Assembly (NCBI GenBank): GCA_015055625.1
Contig: SVHU01000009.1
Location: forward strand, 33,395 to 97,394
DNA length: 64,000 nucleotides
Source: Clostridiales bacterium
GTDB taxonomy: Bacteria > Bacillota > Clostridia > Christensenellales > Pumilibacteraceae
Direction of reading: 5' to 3'
Shown one piece after another: positions 15,629-24,617 of this stretch (position 1 is its first letter; the number at the start of each line of letters is the position of its first letter). Both the position numbers and the translations under genes were made by a program. The notes under the pieces were generated by a model. That model was not told the DNA's origin. It ran no database searches and saw nothing but the letters and a program-made list of their open reading frames with translations.

Positions 15629-16972
15629 ATGACAAATGAAAAAAATACGGTTATAGAAGCAACTGTGGATAACTTAGGAATAAACGGCGAGGGTGTAGCG
15701 AGATATAACGGTAAAGCCGTGTTTATCAAAAACGCGTTACCTGGCGAAAAGGTAAGGGCAAAGATAATCTTTTCAAAGCCCTCATTTTGTCATGCAATCG
15801 TGCTCGAATATCTTACAAAGAGCGAAAACCGAGTAGTTCCTGACTGTCCGCTTTTTCCTAAATGCGGAGGTTGTAATATTCAGCACCTAAATTATTCTGC
15901 TCAGCTTTTATACAAGCAAGATCTTGTAAAAAGCACGCTTTTGCACGTGGGAAAAATCGATGTAAGCGTGGACGAAACTGTGGCTAGCGATAAGGTTTTG
16001 CGCTATCGAAACAAAATGAGCTTGCCTGTGCGCGAGGGGAAGAACGGCGTTCAAATCGGCTTGTTTGCGTCCGCTTCGCATAGAGTTGTACCGTGCGAGG
16101 ACTGCTTGCTTCAGCCTGTCTGGAATAAAAAGCTTATCGAGCTTCTCAAAGTTTTTATACGCGATAACAAAATATCTTGCTATAACGAAGAAACTAAAAA
16201 AGGCGTACTGAAGCATTTTGTGGTAAGAGAAGTCGAGGGGTGTTTGTACGTTACGCTTGTTGTAACAAAACAACTAAAAGCCGATGCTTTTGCGGATATG
16301 CTAAAGTCTGATTTTAGCTCGTTCGTTTTGTATCAGAATATAAACACAATGGATAACAACGTTATACTTTCGGATAGTTGGCAAGTGGTAAAAAAACATA
16401 ATGAGCCCAAGCTTGTAGAGGGTGTTATGGCAAACATTCACCCTGCCGGATTTTTCCAGGTTAACGACTATATTAGACGTCAAATGTACGAAAAAGTCGC
16501 ACACGTACTTAAAAATCACGACACAAACGTGGTAATTGACGCGTATTCGGGCGCAGGTATTCTGACTTCGTTCTTTGCATCGTTTGCGCCACTTGTGTAC
16601 GGAATAGAGATAAATAAGCAGGCGCACGAGAGCGCAACGGAGCTAGCTAAAAATAACGGACTAGACAATATGAAACCCATTTTAGGCGACGTAAAAGACA
16701 AGATTGGAGATGTTTTGGACGAGCATATAGGCAAGAATATCGCCCTTGTTCTCGATCCGCCAAGAAGCGGTTGTGATAAGAGCGTTATCGAAAAAATCAA
16801 CGATTGCGACGGAATAACAAACCTTGTCTACATTTCTTGCAATCCGGCAACCCTTGCTAGAGATTTGTCTTTGCTTACAAGCTACGAAATCTTATCCGTA
16901 ACCCCATACGATATGTTTCCTCAAACGGTGAATGTGGAAACGCTTGTGACTTTGCGCAAGCAAAATCCGTGA
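15629..16972 (+). CDS. rlmD: 23S rRNA (uracil-5-)-methyltransferase, RlmD/RlmCD type
   Basis: 447 residues. A TRAM RNA-binding domain (1-62) is followed by the iron-sulfur cysteines CPLFPKCGGC at about 73-82 and another in CEDC near 157-160. The Rossmann methyltransferase has DAYSGAGILTSFFA near 304, DPPRSGC, and the catalytic Cys in SCNPATLARD near 406. It makes 5-methyluridine in 23S rRNA using SAM. The ribosome site is only AGGTG. Its last 46 bases recur 213 bases downstream (see the repeat at 16911), which points to a rearrangement at the 3' end. Confidence 0.92.
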   Translation: MTNEKNTVIEATVDNLGINGEGVARYNGKAVFIKNALPGEKVRAKIIFSKPSFCHAIVLEYLTKSENRVVPDCPLFPKCGGCNIQHLNYSAQLLYKQDLVKSTLLHVGKIDVSVDETVASDKVLRYRNKMSLPVREGKNGVQIGLFASASHRVVPCEDCLLQPVWNKKLIELLKVFIRDNKISCYNEETKKGVLKHFVVREVEGCLYVTLVVTKQLKADAFADMLKSDFSSFVLYQNINTMDNNVILSDSWQVVKKHNEPKLVEGVMANIHPAGFFQVNDYIRRQMYEKVAHVLKNHDTNVVIDAYSGAGILTSFFASFAPLVYGIEINKQAHESATELAKNNGLDNMKPILGDVKDKIGDVLDEHIGKNIALVLDPPRSGCDKSVIEKINDCDGITNLVYISCNPATLARDLSLLTSYEILSVTPYDMFPQTVNVETLVTLRKQNP

Positions 16973-17169
16973 TGCAAATACTTAATTAGCGTTGCGCTTG
17001 CGAAAAAGATAATTATGTAGTTGCTATCACGGAATTGTCTATCATAGAAAATACAAGAGTTTTCAACGAGAACCGAGTTTCGTTCTCGGCGCGAGAGCAA
17101 CATATATACGGTTTTAAGGTAATATATGTTTCCTCAAACGGTAAACGTGGAAACGCTTGTGACTTTGCG
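16911..17169 (+). repeat. Direct repeat of the rlmD 3' end flanking an inserted segment
   Basis: 16911-16956 and 17124-17169 are the same 46-base sequence with two mismatches, encoding MFPQTVNVETLVTLR. The second copy continues with K-K-G-K and a stop, a plausible original C-terminus. The roughly 167 bases between them contain a CGAGAAC/GTTCTCG hairpin at 17067-17088 and no gene. This looks like an insertion or duplication that replaced the gene's last codons. Confidence 0.8.
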
Positions 17170-17190
17170 GAAGAAAGGTAAATAAAAAGT

Positions 17191-17219
17191 AAAATCCACT
17201 TGATAAACAGGTGGATTTT
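17191..17219 (+). terminator. Hairpin after rlmD remnant, weak terminator
   Basis: AAAATCCACTTG pairs with CAGGTGGATTTT around ATAAA. The tail is ATTGTATAATA, so T-richness is modest, and the promoter of the next gene overlaps it. Confidence 0.6.
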
Positions 17220-17229
17220 ATTGTATAAT
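17200..17229 (+). promoter_or_regulatory. Promoter of the GH32/43-like gene
   Basis: TTGATA at 17200-17205, 18-base spacer, TATAAT at 17224-17229. The -35 box sits in the loop of the upstream hairpin. Confidence 0.65.
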
Positions 17230-17268
17230 AAAGTAAATAGTAAGAATAGTTAAATAAAGGGAGAGGGT

Positions 17269-18783
17269 ATGGGTTATAGACCTAAAAATGAAAACGTGCA
17301 AATAGGCGATACCTGGCACATGTCAGACTGTGGAAAAGTGCAAGCATATTTTTTACAATATCAACAAACAGGAAAACCAATGGCAGGCAAAGAGTATGGT
17401 GCGGTCGGAAGAGCTGAAAGCGAAGATTTAATACAATGGAAAACTTTACCGTCGGCAATTTATTCGGGAGAGAAAGGCACGTATGACGATCTTCCGATAT
17501 GGACGGGTTGTACTGTGAAAAAAGATGGTAAGTACTATCTTTTTTACACTTCGCGCTCAACTTCTAAGCCTCAGGCGTCAATAAGCGTAGCTATCTCTAA
17601 GGACGGCGTAAAATATGAAAAGTATAGCGGTAATCCTGTTATTATTCCCGACGAAAGATATTATGTAGGACAAAATACTCAGCTACGTTTGGCTCATCAT
17701 GGAAATCCACATTTAGCAAATCCGTGTTATGATATGAGGGATTTATGTGTAGTAAAAGACGAAGAAAAAGGATGTTATTGGGGATTTTTTGCTTGTAGAA
17801 GACGCTCGGACGACGTTGTGGAAACCTCAGTTGTTGGGCTTGCAAAATCTTATGATTTACTAAACTGGGAACAATTACCTCCGTGCTTTGTTCCTAATAG
17901 GTACCATTGTATAGAAACGCCCGACGTTTTTTATATGGACGGCAAGTGGTATATGCTTTGTCTTGCAGGAAACGTTTATGGACAGCGTAGGTACGGAAAA
18001 GAAAAGTTGCAATACGGAAGAATAACAGTGTATGGAGTATCGGATAGAGTAGAAGGTCCTTACGTGGAGCCAGAGCAAAATTTGCTTATCGCAACCATTG
18101 GTGGAGGCGCTGCGTGTGCAAAAACGGTAGAGCATGAAGGAAAGCGATATATGTTTTATACCGAAGTAAGTCAAGATAACGTAAGTTTTTATATGTCTTT
18201 ACCTAAAGAGATAAAATGTGAAAACGCTAGATTGTGCGCTTGTTATTATCGAGGAATTGAAAAGTACGTAACAGAGGAATTTAAGCTTGATTATAGTAAA
18301 TCGTTAAAAAATAATGGTGAATTTGGAACTATTGGAAATTGGGAAGAAAGTGAATTTTGCATTGTCGGCGAAAGTAAAAACGATTGGTCGGTATTCCCAT
18401 TTAACGTTGATGCGGAAAACTTTATTTATGAAAGCGAAATAGAAAACGTATCGGCAGAAGAGGTTGGGCTTGTGTTTTCACTTGGTGAAAATATTTTTCA
18501 AGGCGCGCGCGTAGTATTGCTTGATTACATTACGAACACTGTTGTACAAGCAAAAATGCGACTTTTTACAACTGATGAAGAAAGAGAGTGGAGTTTGAAA
18601 AATAAGTTTAACTTAAAGATTGTAGTGTGTGGCAAAACGTCGGAAGTGTACGTAAACGACGTTTTGGTTATGCATTGCGCATCGGATTATAAAATGGGCA
18701 AAATAGGCCTTTTTATAGAAAAAGGTTTGGCGAAATTTCGTGATACTAAAATAAAAATCCTTAGACAAGTTGAAAACGATTGA
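17269..18783 (+). CDS. Five-bladed beta-propeller glycosidase, GH32/GH43-like
   Basis: 504 residues, no signal peptide. Residues 1-320 have repeated blade signatures: GRAESEDLIQW, WTGCTVKKDGKYYLFYTS, CYDMRDLCVV (candidate catalytic Asp), and ETPDVFYMDGKWYML (candidate acid Glu). The C-terminal 170 residues look like a concanavalin-type beta-sandwich, as in GH32. Substrates of this clan include fructans, arabinans and xylans; which applies here cannot be decided by eye. It opens the carbohydrate region and is preceded by its own promoter. RBS GGGAGAGGGT is close to the ATG. Confidence 0.7.
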   Translation: MGYRPKNENVQIGDTWHMSDCGKVQAYFLQYQQTGKPMAGKEYGAVGRAESEDLIQWKTLPSAIYSGEKGTYDDLPIWTGCTVKKDGKYYLFYTSRSTSKPQASISVAISKDGVKYEKYSGNPVIIPDERYYVGQNTQLRLAHHGNPHLANPCYDMRDLCVVKDEEKGCYWGFFACRRRSDDVVETSVVGLAKSYDLLNWEQLPPCFVPNRYHCIETPDVFYMDGKWYMLCLAGNVYGQRRYGKEKLQYGRITVYGVSDRVEGPYVEPEQNLLIATIGGGAACAKTVEHEGKRYMFYTEVSQDNVSFYMSLPKEIKCENARLCACYYRGIEKYVTEEFKLDYSKSLKNNGEFGTIGNWEESEFCIVGESKNDWSVFPFNVDAENFIYESEIENVSAEEVGLVFSLGENIFQGARVVLLDYITNTVVQAKMRLFTTDEEREWSLKNKFNLKIVVCGKTSEVYVNDVLVMHCASDYKMGKIGLFIEKGLAKFRDTKIKILRQVEND

Positions 18784-18958
18784 TAAAATCTTTTAACTTT
18801 TTATGGGGATTTTGTGAATAGTTTTAAGTGTTTTATAAAATAAACTGCTAAAATTTAATAAAATCGCTAATTTTTATCTAAAAAACGATAGATAAATATA
18901 TCTGATAATGTTATAATAAAAAGTAGTAAACAATTTGGTTATGGGGGAAAAGAAATTT

Positions 18959-21142
18959 ATGGATTTTCCAAAAAGTTTTATACAAAAGACCAAGGAGTAC
19001 ACAACGTGTGAAAACTATGTTAGCGCTCCGTATTTTAGAAAGTCGTTTAACGTATGCGAAAATATAAATTCGGCGCAACTTACCGTATGTGGATTGGGTT
19101 TTTACGAGCTTTACGTAAACGGTAAAAATATCACAAAAGGTTTGCTTGCTCCATACGTTAGCAACCCCGACGTACTGCTTTACTACGATACGTATGATAT
19201 TAAAAGCGAACTAAAGCAGGGTAAGAACGTAATTGCCTTAGTACTGGGCAACGGCTTTTTGAACAATCCCGGCGGTAACGTGTGGGATTTTGATAAAGCG
19301 ACTTTCCGTGACGCGCCAAAGCTTGCGTTAAGGCTGGATATTAACGGTGAAAAGCTGTTTGAAAGCGACGAGAGCTTTGTATGCGCTTGTTCTCCCATTA
19401 TTTTTGACGACTATCGAATGGGCGAGCATTACGATGCCAGAGAGGAAATAAAAGGGTGGAACGAGATAGATTTTGACGACAGTAATTGGCAAAAGGCTAT
19501 TATAGCGTCTACTCCAAAAGGTGAGCCTAAGCTTTGTACGGCAGATCCTATTCGCGTGGAAAAAGAGATGGCGGTAGAAGAATTTTATAAAGCAGGCGAT
19601 GGCTACTTGTACAAATTTCCACAAAACAACGCTGGTGTTTGTAGGTTGAAAGTACGTGGAAAGCGTGGACAAAAAATAGTTCTAACGCACGGCGAAGTTG
19701 TAGATGAGAATGGTTTGACTATAAAAAATCTTATTTTTGGCGCTCGCTCGCCTGTTCTTATGCACAAAGACGTGTATATTTGCAAGGGCGAGGGCGAAGA
19801 GGTTTATACTCCACGCTTTACCTATCACGGTTTTCAGTACGTGTTTGTGGAAGGCATAACCGACGAACAAGCAACGCGGGACTTACTTACGTACGTGGTA
19901 TTCCATTCGGATATTAAAAGCGTGGGCTCTTTCGAGTGTTCGGACGAGATATTAAACAAAATTCAGGATAACATAAGACGCTCTGACGTTTCTAACTTTC
20001 ATTATTTTCCCACAGACTGTCCACAGCGTGAAAAGAACGGATGGACTGGCGATATTGCGCTATCTGCCGAGCAAATCATGCTCAATTTTTCTGCGCAAAA
20101 TAGCTTTAAGGTGTGGCTTGACAATTTAAGGGCGCAACAAAAGGAAAACGGTCAAATTATGGATATTATTCCAACTACCGGCTGGGGCGAGATTGGTGGA
20201 CCTTCGTGGGATTCGGCGCTGATGCAAACTGCTTATCACGTATATAAGTATACGGGCAATAGAAAGATACTGGAAGATAATATCGGCGCAATGCGAAAAT
20301 ATTTGCGTTACGCCAAAACCAAGATGAACGAAAACGGTTTGTTTAGCTACGGACTTGGCGATTGGGTTCAAATTAATAAGCCGGCTAACAATCCCGACAC
20401 TCCTAAGGAAGTAACTAACACTCTTGCGCTTTTGGATTGTTGCATGAAAACAATGCGTATAATGGATGTATTAAACGACTTTACCGATTATAACTTTGTA
20501 AACGAGTTTGCTACCTATATCAAAAAACGCTTTAGAGAAGTATACGTAGAAAACGGACGAATTAAAGATGAGTATAAAACGCAAACGGCAATTTCAATGT
20601 CGATTTATATGGGAATTTTCGAAAAGAGTGAAATCCCTACCGCGCTTGCTCAGCTTTTAGATAAAATAAAAGAGGATAACGATCACTTCAATATCGGCGT
20701 GCTTGGCTCTAGAGTTTTGTTTAGAGTACTATCAATTTACGGATACGCCGACCTTGCGTACAAGCTTATAACTCAAAAAACTCACCCCTCGTACGCTAAC
20801 CAAATACTTAGCGGAAAGGCAACGACATTGTGGGAAACGTTTGTGGACACGGACGAGAACGGCAAACCTAAAAAGGGCGGTTTTTCCTCGCTTAACCATC
20901 ACTTTTGGGGAGATGTTTCCGCTTGGTTTTATAAGTATTTGTGCGGTATAAACATCAACCCAAATCTAAAAGATCCGTATCTTATCGAGATTGAGCCAAA
21001 GTTCGTATCCGCTATAAATTACGCTAAAGCAGAGCGTGAGTATATGGGTGAAAAGATAAGCGTTGAGTGGAGAAGAGTAGAGGGGAAAATTGACGTAAGA
21101 ATAAGCGCATCAAGTAAGTTTAAGATTGTTAAAAAGTATTAG
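18959..21142 (+). CDS. Alpha-L-rhamnosidase, GH78
   Basis: 727 residues from the ATG at 18959; GGGGGAA lies 9 bases before it, while the ATG at 18941 and TTG at 18935 have no good site. The order is that of GH78: N-terminal beta domains (YELYVNGKNITKGLLAP, then YDAREE), a middle sandwich, and the (alpha/alpha)6 barrel with DCPQREKNGWTGD at about 353, which carries the general-acid Glu. It releases terminal L-rhamnose. No signal peptide, so cytoplasmic. A TATAAT at 18912 could be its -10, with a poor -35. The GH39-type gene follows at 58 bases, probably in the same transcript. Confidence 0.92.
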   Translation: MDFPKSFIQKTKEYTTCENYVSAPYFRKSFNVCENINSAQLTVCGLGFYELYVNGKNITKGLLAPYVSNPDVLLYYDTYDIKSELKQGKNVIALVLGNGFLNNPGGNVWDFDKATFRDAPKLALRLDINGEKLFESDESFVCACSPIIFDDYRMGEHYDAREEIKGWNEIDFDDSNWQKAIIASTPKGEPKLCTADPIRVEKEMAVEEFYKAGDGYLYKFPQNNAGVCRLKVRGKRGQKIVLTHGEVVDENGLTIKNLIFGARSPVLMHKDVYICKGEGEEVYTPRFTYHGFQYVFVEGITDEQATRDLLTYVVFHSDIKSVGSFECSDEILNKIQDNIRRSDVSNFHYFPTDCPQREKNGWTGDIALSAEQIMLNFSAQNSFKVWLDNLRAQQKENGQIMDIIPTTGWGEIGGPSWDSALMQTAYHVYKYTGNRKILEDNIGAMRKYLRYAKTKMNENGLFSYGLGDWVQINKPANNPDTPKEVTNTLALLDCCMKTMRIMDVLNDFTDYNFVNEFATYIKKRFREVYVENGRIKDEYKTQTAISMSIYMGIFEKSEIPTALAQLLDKIKEDNDHFNIGVLGSRVLFRVLSIYGYADLAYKLITQKTHPSYANQILSGKATTLWETFVDTDENGKPKKGGFSSLNHHFWGDVSAWFYKYLCGININPNLKDPYLIEIEPKFVSAINYAKAEREYMGEKISVEWRRVEGKIDVRISASSKFKIVKKY

Positions 21143-21200
21143 TTTTACACGTTTTTAGATAACGTATGGCTGATTTTAAGACCATAAGGAGAATTTTTAT

Positions 21201-22529
21201 ATGAAAGCGACTATTGATTTTGGTAACATTGTAGGAAAAATGAAGCCAATGCATGCGGTAAATAATGGGCCTAGAAAAGCGCCCATAGAACAGCGCTGTG
21301 GGAATTTTGAAACGTACAAAGAGGCAAAAATTCCATACGCAAGAACGCACGACGCATCGTTTTGCGCGGCGTATGGCGGAGAGCATACGGTAGACGTTCA
21401 TGCAATTTTTCCGGACTTTAGTAAAAATCCGTATGACGAAAATTCGTATGACTTTACGCTTACCGACGAGTATTTGCAAACCATTGTAGACGCAGGTACG
21501 CAAGTGTATTACCGCTTAGGTTCAAAGATAGAGCATTGGAGCAAAAAGTACGGGACAATTGTACCTGCAGACTTCCATAAGTGGGCGGTAATTTGTGAGC
21601 ATATTATACGCCATTACAACGAGGGTTGGGCAAACGGTTTTCATTTCAATATAATATATTGGGAGATATGGAACGAGGCGGACGGCGTTGCAATGAACGG
21701 CGATCAGCCTAACTGGTCGGGAACAGCCGAAGAGTACTACGAGCTTTACGTAGAGGCTGCGTCGCATCTTAAAAAGCGTTTTCCGCATCTTAAAATTGGT
21801 GGCCCAGCTTTGTCGTATCTTGGTAATAGAGATTGGCTTGCAGGATTTTTGAACGCTATCAAACAATCGGATAAAAACGTTCCGCTCGATTTTTTCTCTT
21901 GGCATTCTTATACCAATGATCCGATGAAGGTAAAAGAACGAGCAGAGCAAGCCCGAGAGATTTTGGATAACGCAGGGTTTGGTAGTACGGAAACTCACCT
22001 TAACGAGATAAATTATCTAAAGGCTGGTTGGGGTGATAAGTTTGACGAAACAATTGACGAGATTGGCGGAATCAGAGGCGCGGTTTTTCACTCTTGTATT
22101 ATGACGGTAGGTCAAAAGAGTTCGCTTGATATGCTTATGTATTACGACGCGCGCCTTAATACTGGCTTTAATGGGTTGTTTGCTCCGTATACGTATAGGC
22201 CTCTTAAGGGATATTATGCGTTAAAATCCTTCTCAAAACTGTACGAGCTTAAAAATGAAGTAAAGAGCGAAAGCGACGATAAAGATTTGTACGTGGTAGC
22301 GTCAAGCGATACAGATAAGCAAATGGCGATAATAAGTTTTTACAATGCGGATTTTGCAAGAGTGGAAGAAAAACTCAGTATTGAGATAAAGAATAAGGAT
22401 AGAAAATACAACCTGTTCTTGCTTGATGCGGATAATACTTTAGCGCCAATTTCCTATGAAGAGGATGGAAACGTTTTGTCTGTTTCCCTAAAGCCGGATA
22501 GCGTGATTGTTGTAGAAAGTGAAAATTAG
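21201..22529 (+). CDS. GH39-type glycoside hydrolase (beta-xylosidase family)
   Basis: 442 residues, no signal peptide. Clan GH-A TIM barrel: the acid/base Glu is in YWEIWNEADG at about 150-160 and the nucleophile Glu in ETHLNEINYL near 268. A C-terminal beta domain closes the protein. GH39 members act on beta-xylosides, alpha-L-iduronides and some arabinosides, so the specificity is open. RBS AAGGAG. Its position after the rhamnosidase suggests joint action on a rhamnose-containing glycan or glycoside. A strong terminator follows. Confidence 0.85.
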   Translation: MKATIDFGNIVGKMKPMHAVNNGPRKAPIEQRCGNFETYKEAKIPYARTHDASFCAAYGGEHTVDVHAIFPDFSKNPYDENSYDFTLTDEYLQTIVDAGTQVYYRLGSKIEHWSKKYGTIVPADFHKWAVICEHIIRHYNEGWANGFHFNIIYWEIWNEADGVAMNGDQPNWSGTAEEYYELYVEAASHLKKRFPHLKIGGPALSYLGNRDWLAGFLNAIKQSDKNVPLDFFSWHSYTNDPMKVKERAEQAREILDNAGFGSTETHLNEINYLKAGWGDKFDETIDEIGGIRGAVFHSCIMTVGQKSSLDMLMYYDARLNTGFNGLFAPYTYRPLKGYYALKSFSKLYELKNEVKSESDDKDLYVVASSDTDKQMAIISFYNADFARVEEKLSIEIKNKDRKYNLFLLDADNTLAPISYEEDGNVLSVSLKPDSVIVVESEN

Positions 22530-22531
22530 TT

Positions 22532-22576
22532 AAAAATAAGATATTGCTAAAAAAAAGAGCAGTATCTTATTTTTTT
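22532..22576 (+). terminator. Terminator of the GH78-GH39 unit
   Basis: AAAAATAAGATATTGCT pairs with AGCAGTATCTTATTTTT around a 9-base A-rich loop; T tail. Confidence 0.9.
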
Positions 22577-22802
22577 CGTAAAATTAATAGTGAAAAAACG
22601 CAGTAAAATTCTTAAAAAATGTGAGTTTAAGACTATTTTTTACTGTGTTTTTGTATAAAAATGCTAAAATAAGCATTTAGTATAATGCAAAATAAGAATT
22701 ACGGATGCAATAAAACTGTAAATTTTTGCATTTTAACGGATGCAATCAATATTTTTTGTGTGCTAGAATATGAATATACGAGGATAGGTTGCTTAAAACA
22801 AC

Positions 22803-22873
22803 AAAAAAAGTGACTATTGTTATAATTTTTGTCCGTATTTTTACAAGCATTGGCAAAAAATATGTGATATAAT
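22803..22873 (+). promoter_or_regulatory. Promoter with a conserved upstream element shared with fucI
   Basis: AAAAAAAGTGACTATTGTTA at 22803 is followed by TAATTTTT, ACAAGCAT at the -35 position (22843-22850) and TATAAT at 22868-22873. The same series with almost the same spacing (65 versus 64 bases from A-run to -10) stands before fucI at 44111. The poor -35 fits an activator-dependent promoter; the AraC protein at 43132 is the natural candidate (inferred). The rest of 22577-22802 shows no gene. Confidence 0.7.
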
Positions 22874-22922
22874 TAAAATAGAATAGAGTTAAACGGAAAA
22901 TTTTATAATAGGAGCGAGGGAG

Positions 22923-23402
22923 ATGAGAGTTTTTTTGAACGAGGACTGGATACATTATTTATGGTCCAGATATGATCAAGAAATTGAGAAGGAAGCCTTG
23001 CAAAACTTTATTCGTCAATATAAAGATACAACGATAACCGATTTTTGTTTTAACGTGAACGGAACGGTCAGTACGAGTATGTCCGGCGTACTTCAAACCT
23101 GGATAGATAAGTACTGTCAACAGAATTCCGTCGTGAAAAACCGATAACGTACGCGAGATTTTCGTGCATTTAGTGTTCCGCGAAGACGTAAATGTAGACA
23201 AAATTGATGTGTATGTAAACCAAGAAAAAGCGGTTTACTAAAGGAAAGAAAGGACGAAATTATTTGGGCAAAGGGGAACGTTTGCACGTGTTCAGTTCGC
23301 GTTAAAGCTGATAAAATTTTGGGCGTAGACGTGCAATCGCTAAGCGACGATATGTTTACGCTTTACTACGTAGACGCGTTGATTCCGCCTGTGCAAAAGT
23401 AA
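22923..23402 (+). pseudogene. Decayed gene, first of the fucosidase operon
   Basis: An intact start (GGAGCGAGGGAG before ATG; MRVFLNEDWIHYLWSRYD) runs to a stop at 23147. Coding continues in another frame from about 23140 (DNVREIFVHLVF... to a stop at 23239) and then in the first frame again (KERKDEIIWAKGNV... to the stop at 23402). Two frameshifts, one by an A5 run, plus a likely large internal deletion fit remnants of one larger protein. The N-terminus is loosely like that of the TIM-barrel protein at 27910, so a related hydrolase is possible. Assembly errors in homopolymers are an alternative for the frameshifts. Confidence 0.65.
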
Positions 23403-23413
23403 AAGGAGATAAG

Positions 23414-24604
23414 ATGAATAAGTTTGGAATGTTTATACATTGGGGTGTATACTCCAAAACGGCTCTTCACGAGCAAGCGCTTGCCCGCTATGCTTTGGAT
23501 AAAACCGAGTACGAACAACTTTATAAGTCGTTCAATCCCACGCTTTATAATCCCGAGGATTGGGTGCTTCTTGCAAAGAGGGCGGGTATGAAATATATTT
23601 GCTTTACCGCAAAGCACCATGACGGATTTTGTATGTGGGATACTAAGTATACGGATTATAAAATCACAAACACGCCGTATAAAAGGGACGTATTGAAAAT
23701 GCTGGCGGATGCTTGCAGTAAGCACGGAATGTTGCTTTCGTTATACTATTCAAACCCCGATTGGCACAATGAGTATGCATACAACGAAAAGTCCACGCAT
23801 CAGTGGTGTTGCACGAATAGGGAAAAGAGCGATATCGAAAAGTACAAAACGTATATCAAAAATCAGTTAACTGAACTGCTTACGAGTTACGGCAAAATCT
23901 ATACTTTGTTTTGGGATATCCCCACAAATATAGAAGATAAGAGCATGAACGAGCATGTGCGTTCGCTTCAGCCGGACATTTTCATAAACGACAGAGGCTG
24001 GGATAAAGGCGACTTTTCCACGCCTGAGCGAAGCGTTCCTGACGGAGCAAGATTCGAGCGAATGACCGAGGCTTGCCAATCGGTAGGCGAGCAGGCTTGG
24101 GGATACAGAGCGGACGAGGACTATTTTTCCGTGCGTTTTCTAACCTCGTCGATTGACAAGATTATGGCTATGGGCGGAAGCTATCTGCTAAACGTTGGTC
24201 CTACCGAAAGTGGCGAAATTCCTAGGCGTTCTTGTGAGATTGTTGAAAAGGTGGGTAAATGGTACTCAAAAGTGGGGTATACGCTACAAGATCATAAAGC
24301 GAGCGATAAAAATATTAGGCTTCGCGGTGGCATACCGTTTGTTGCAACCGAGAAAAACGGAAAGACGTATATTCATTTATATAACGGTATTCCCTCTTCC
24401 GCAATCGCGTTCGAAAGTGGAGTGGAAAGAGAGATAAAAGAGGCAAAACTTGTAAATGACGGAAGAAAATTAAGAGTAAGAAACGGCTTGTTGCCCGGTT
24501 GGGGTAACGGTCAAGGCTATGCAAACGGGCCGTTCGTGTCTATTGCGGATATTCCCGTAGACGAGTACGTAAGCGAGCCGATGATTATAGAACTAACATG
24601 GTAA
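23414..24604 (+). CDS. Alpha-L-fucosidase, GH29
   Basis: 396 residues. Signatures: GMFIHWGVYS at the very N-terminus, FTAKHHDGFCMWDTKYTDYKI near 65-85, and the probable nucleophile Asp in TLFWDIPTN near 167. It hydrolyses terminal alpha-L-fucose. GH29 proteins often have a longer N-terminus with a signal peptide; here the protein begins almost at the first barrel strand and is presumably cytoplasmic. RBS AAAAGGAG. It starts 11 bases after the decayed gene and shares the fucI-like promoter, which suits a role in fucose release. Confidence 0.92.
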   Translation: MNKFGMFIHWGVYSKTALHEQALARYALDKTEYEQLYKSFNPTLYNPEDWVLLAKRAGMKYICFTAKHHDGFCMWDTKYTDYKITNTPYKRDVLKMLADACSKHGMLLSLYYSNPDWHNEYAYNEKSTHQWCCTNREKSDIEKYKTYIKNQLTELLTSYGKIYTLFWDIPTNIEDKSMNEHVRSLQPDIFINDRGWDKGDFSTPERSVPDGARFERMTEACQSVGEQAWGYRADEDYFSVRFLTSSIDKIMAMGGSYLLNVGPTESGEIPRRSCEIVEKVGKWYSKVGYTLQDHKASDKNIRLRGGIPFVATEKNGKTYIHLYNGIPSSAIAFESGVEREIKEAKLVNDGRKLRVRNGLLPGWGNGQGYANGPFVSIADIPVDEYVSEPMIIELTW

Positions 24605-24617
24605 AAGGAGTAGAATT

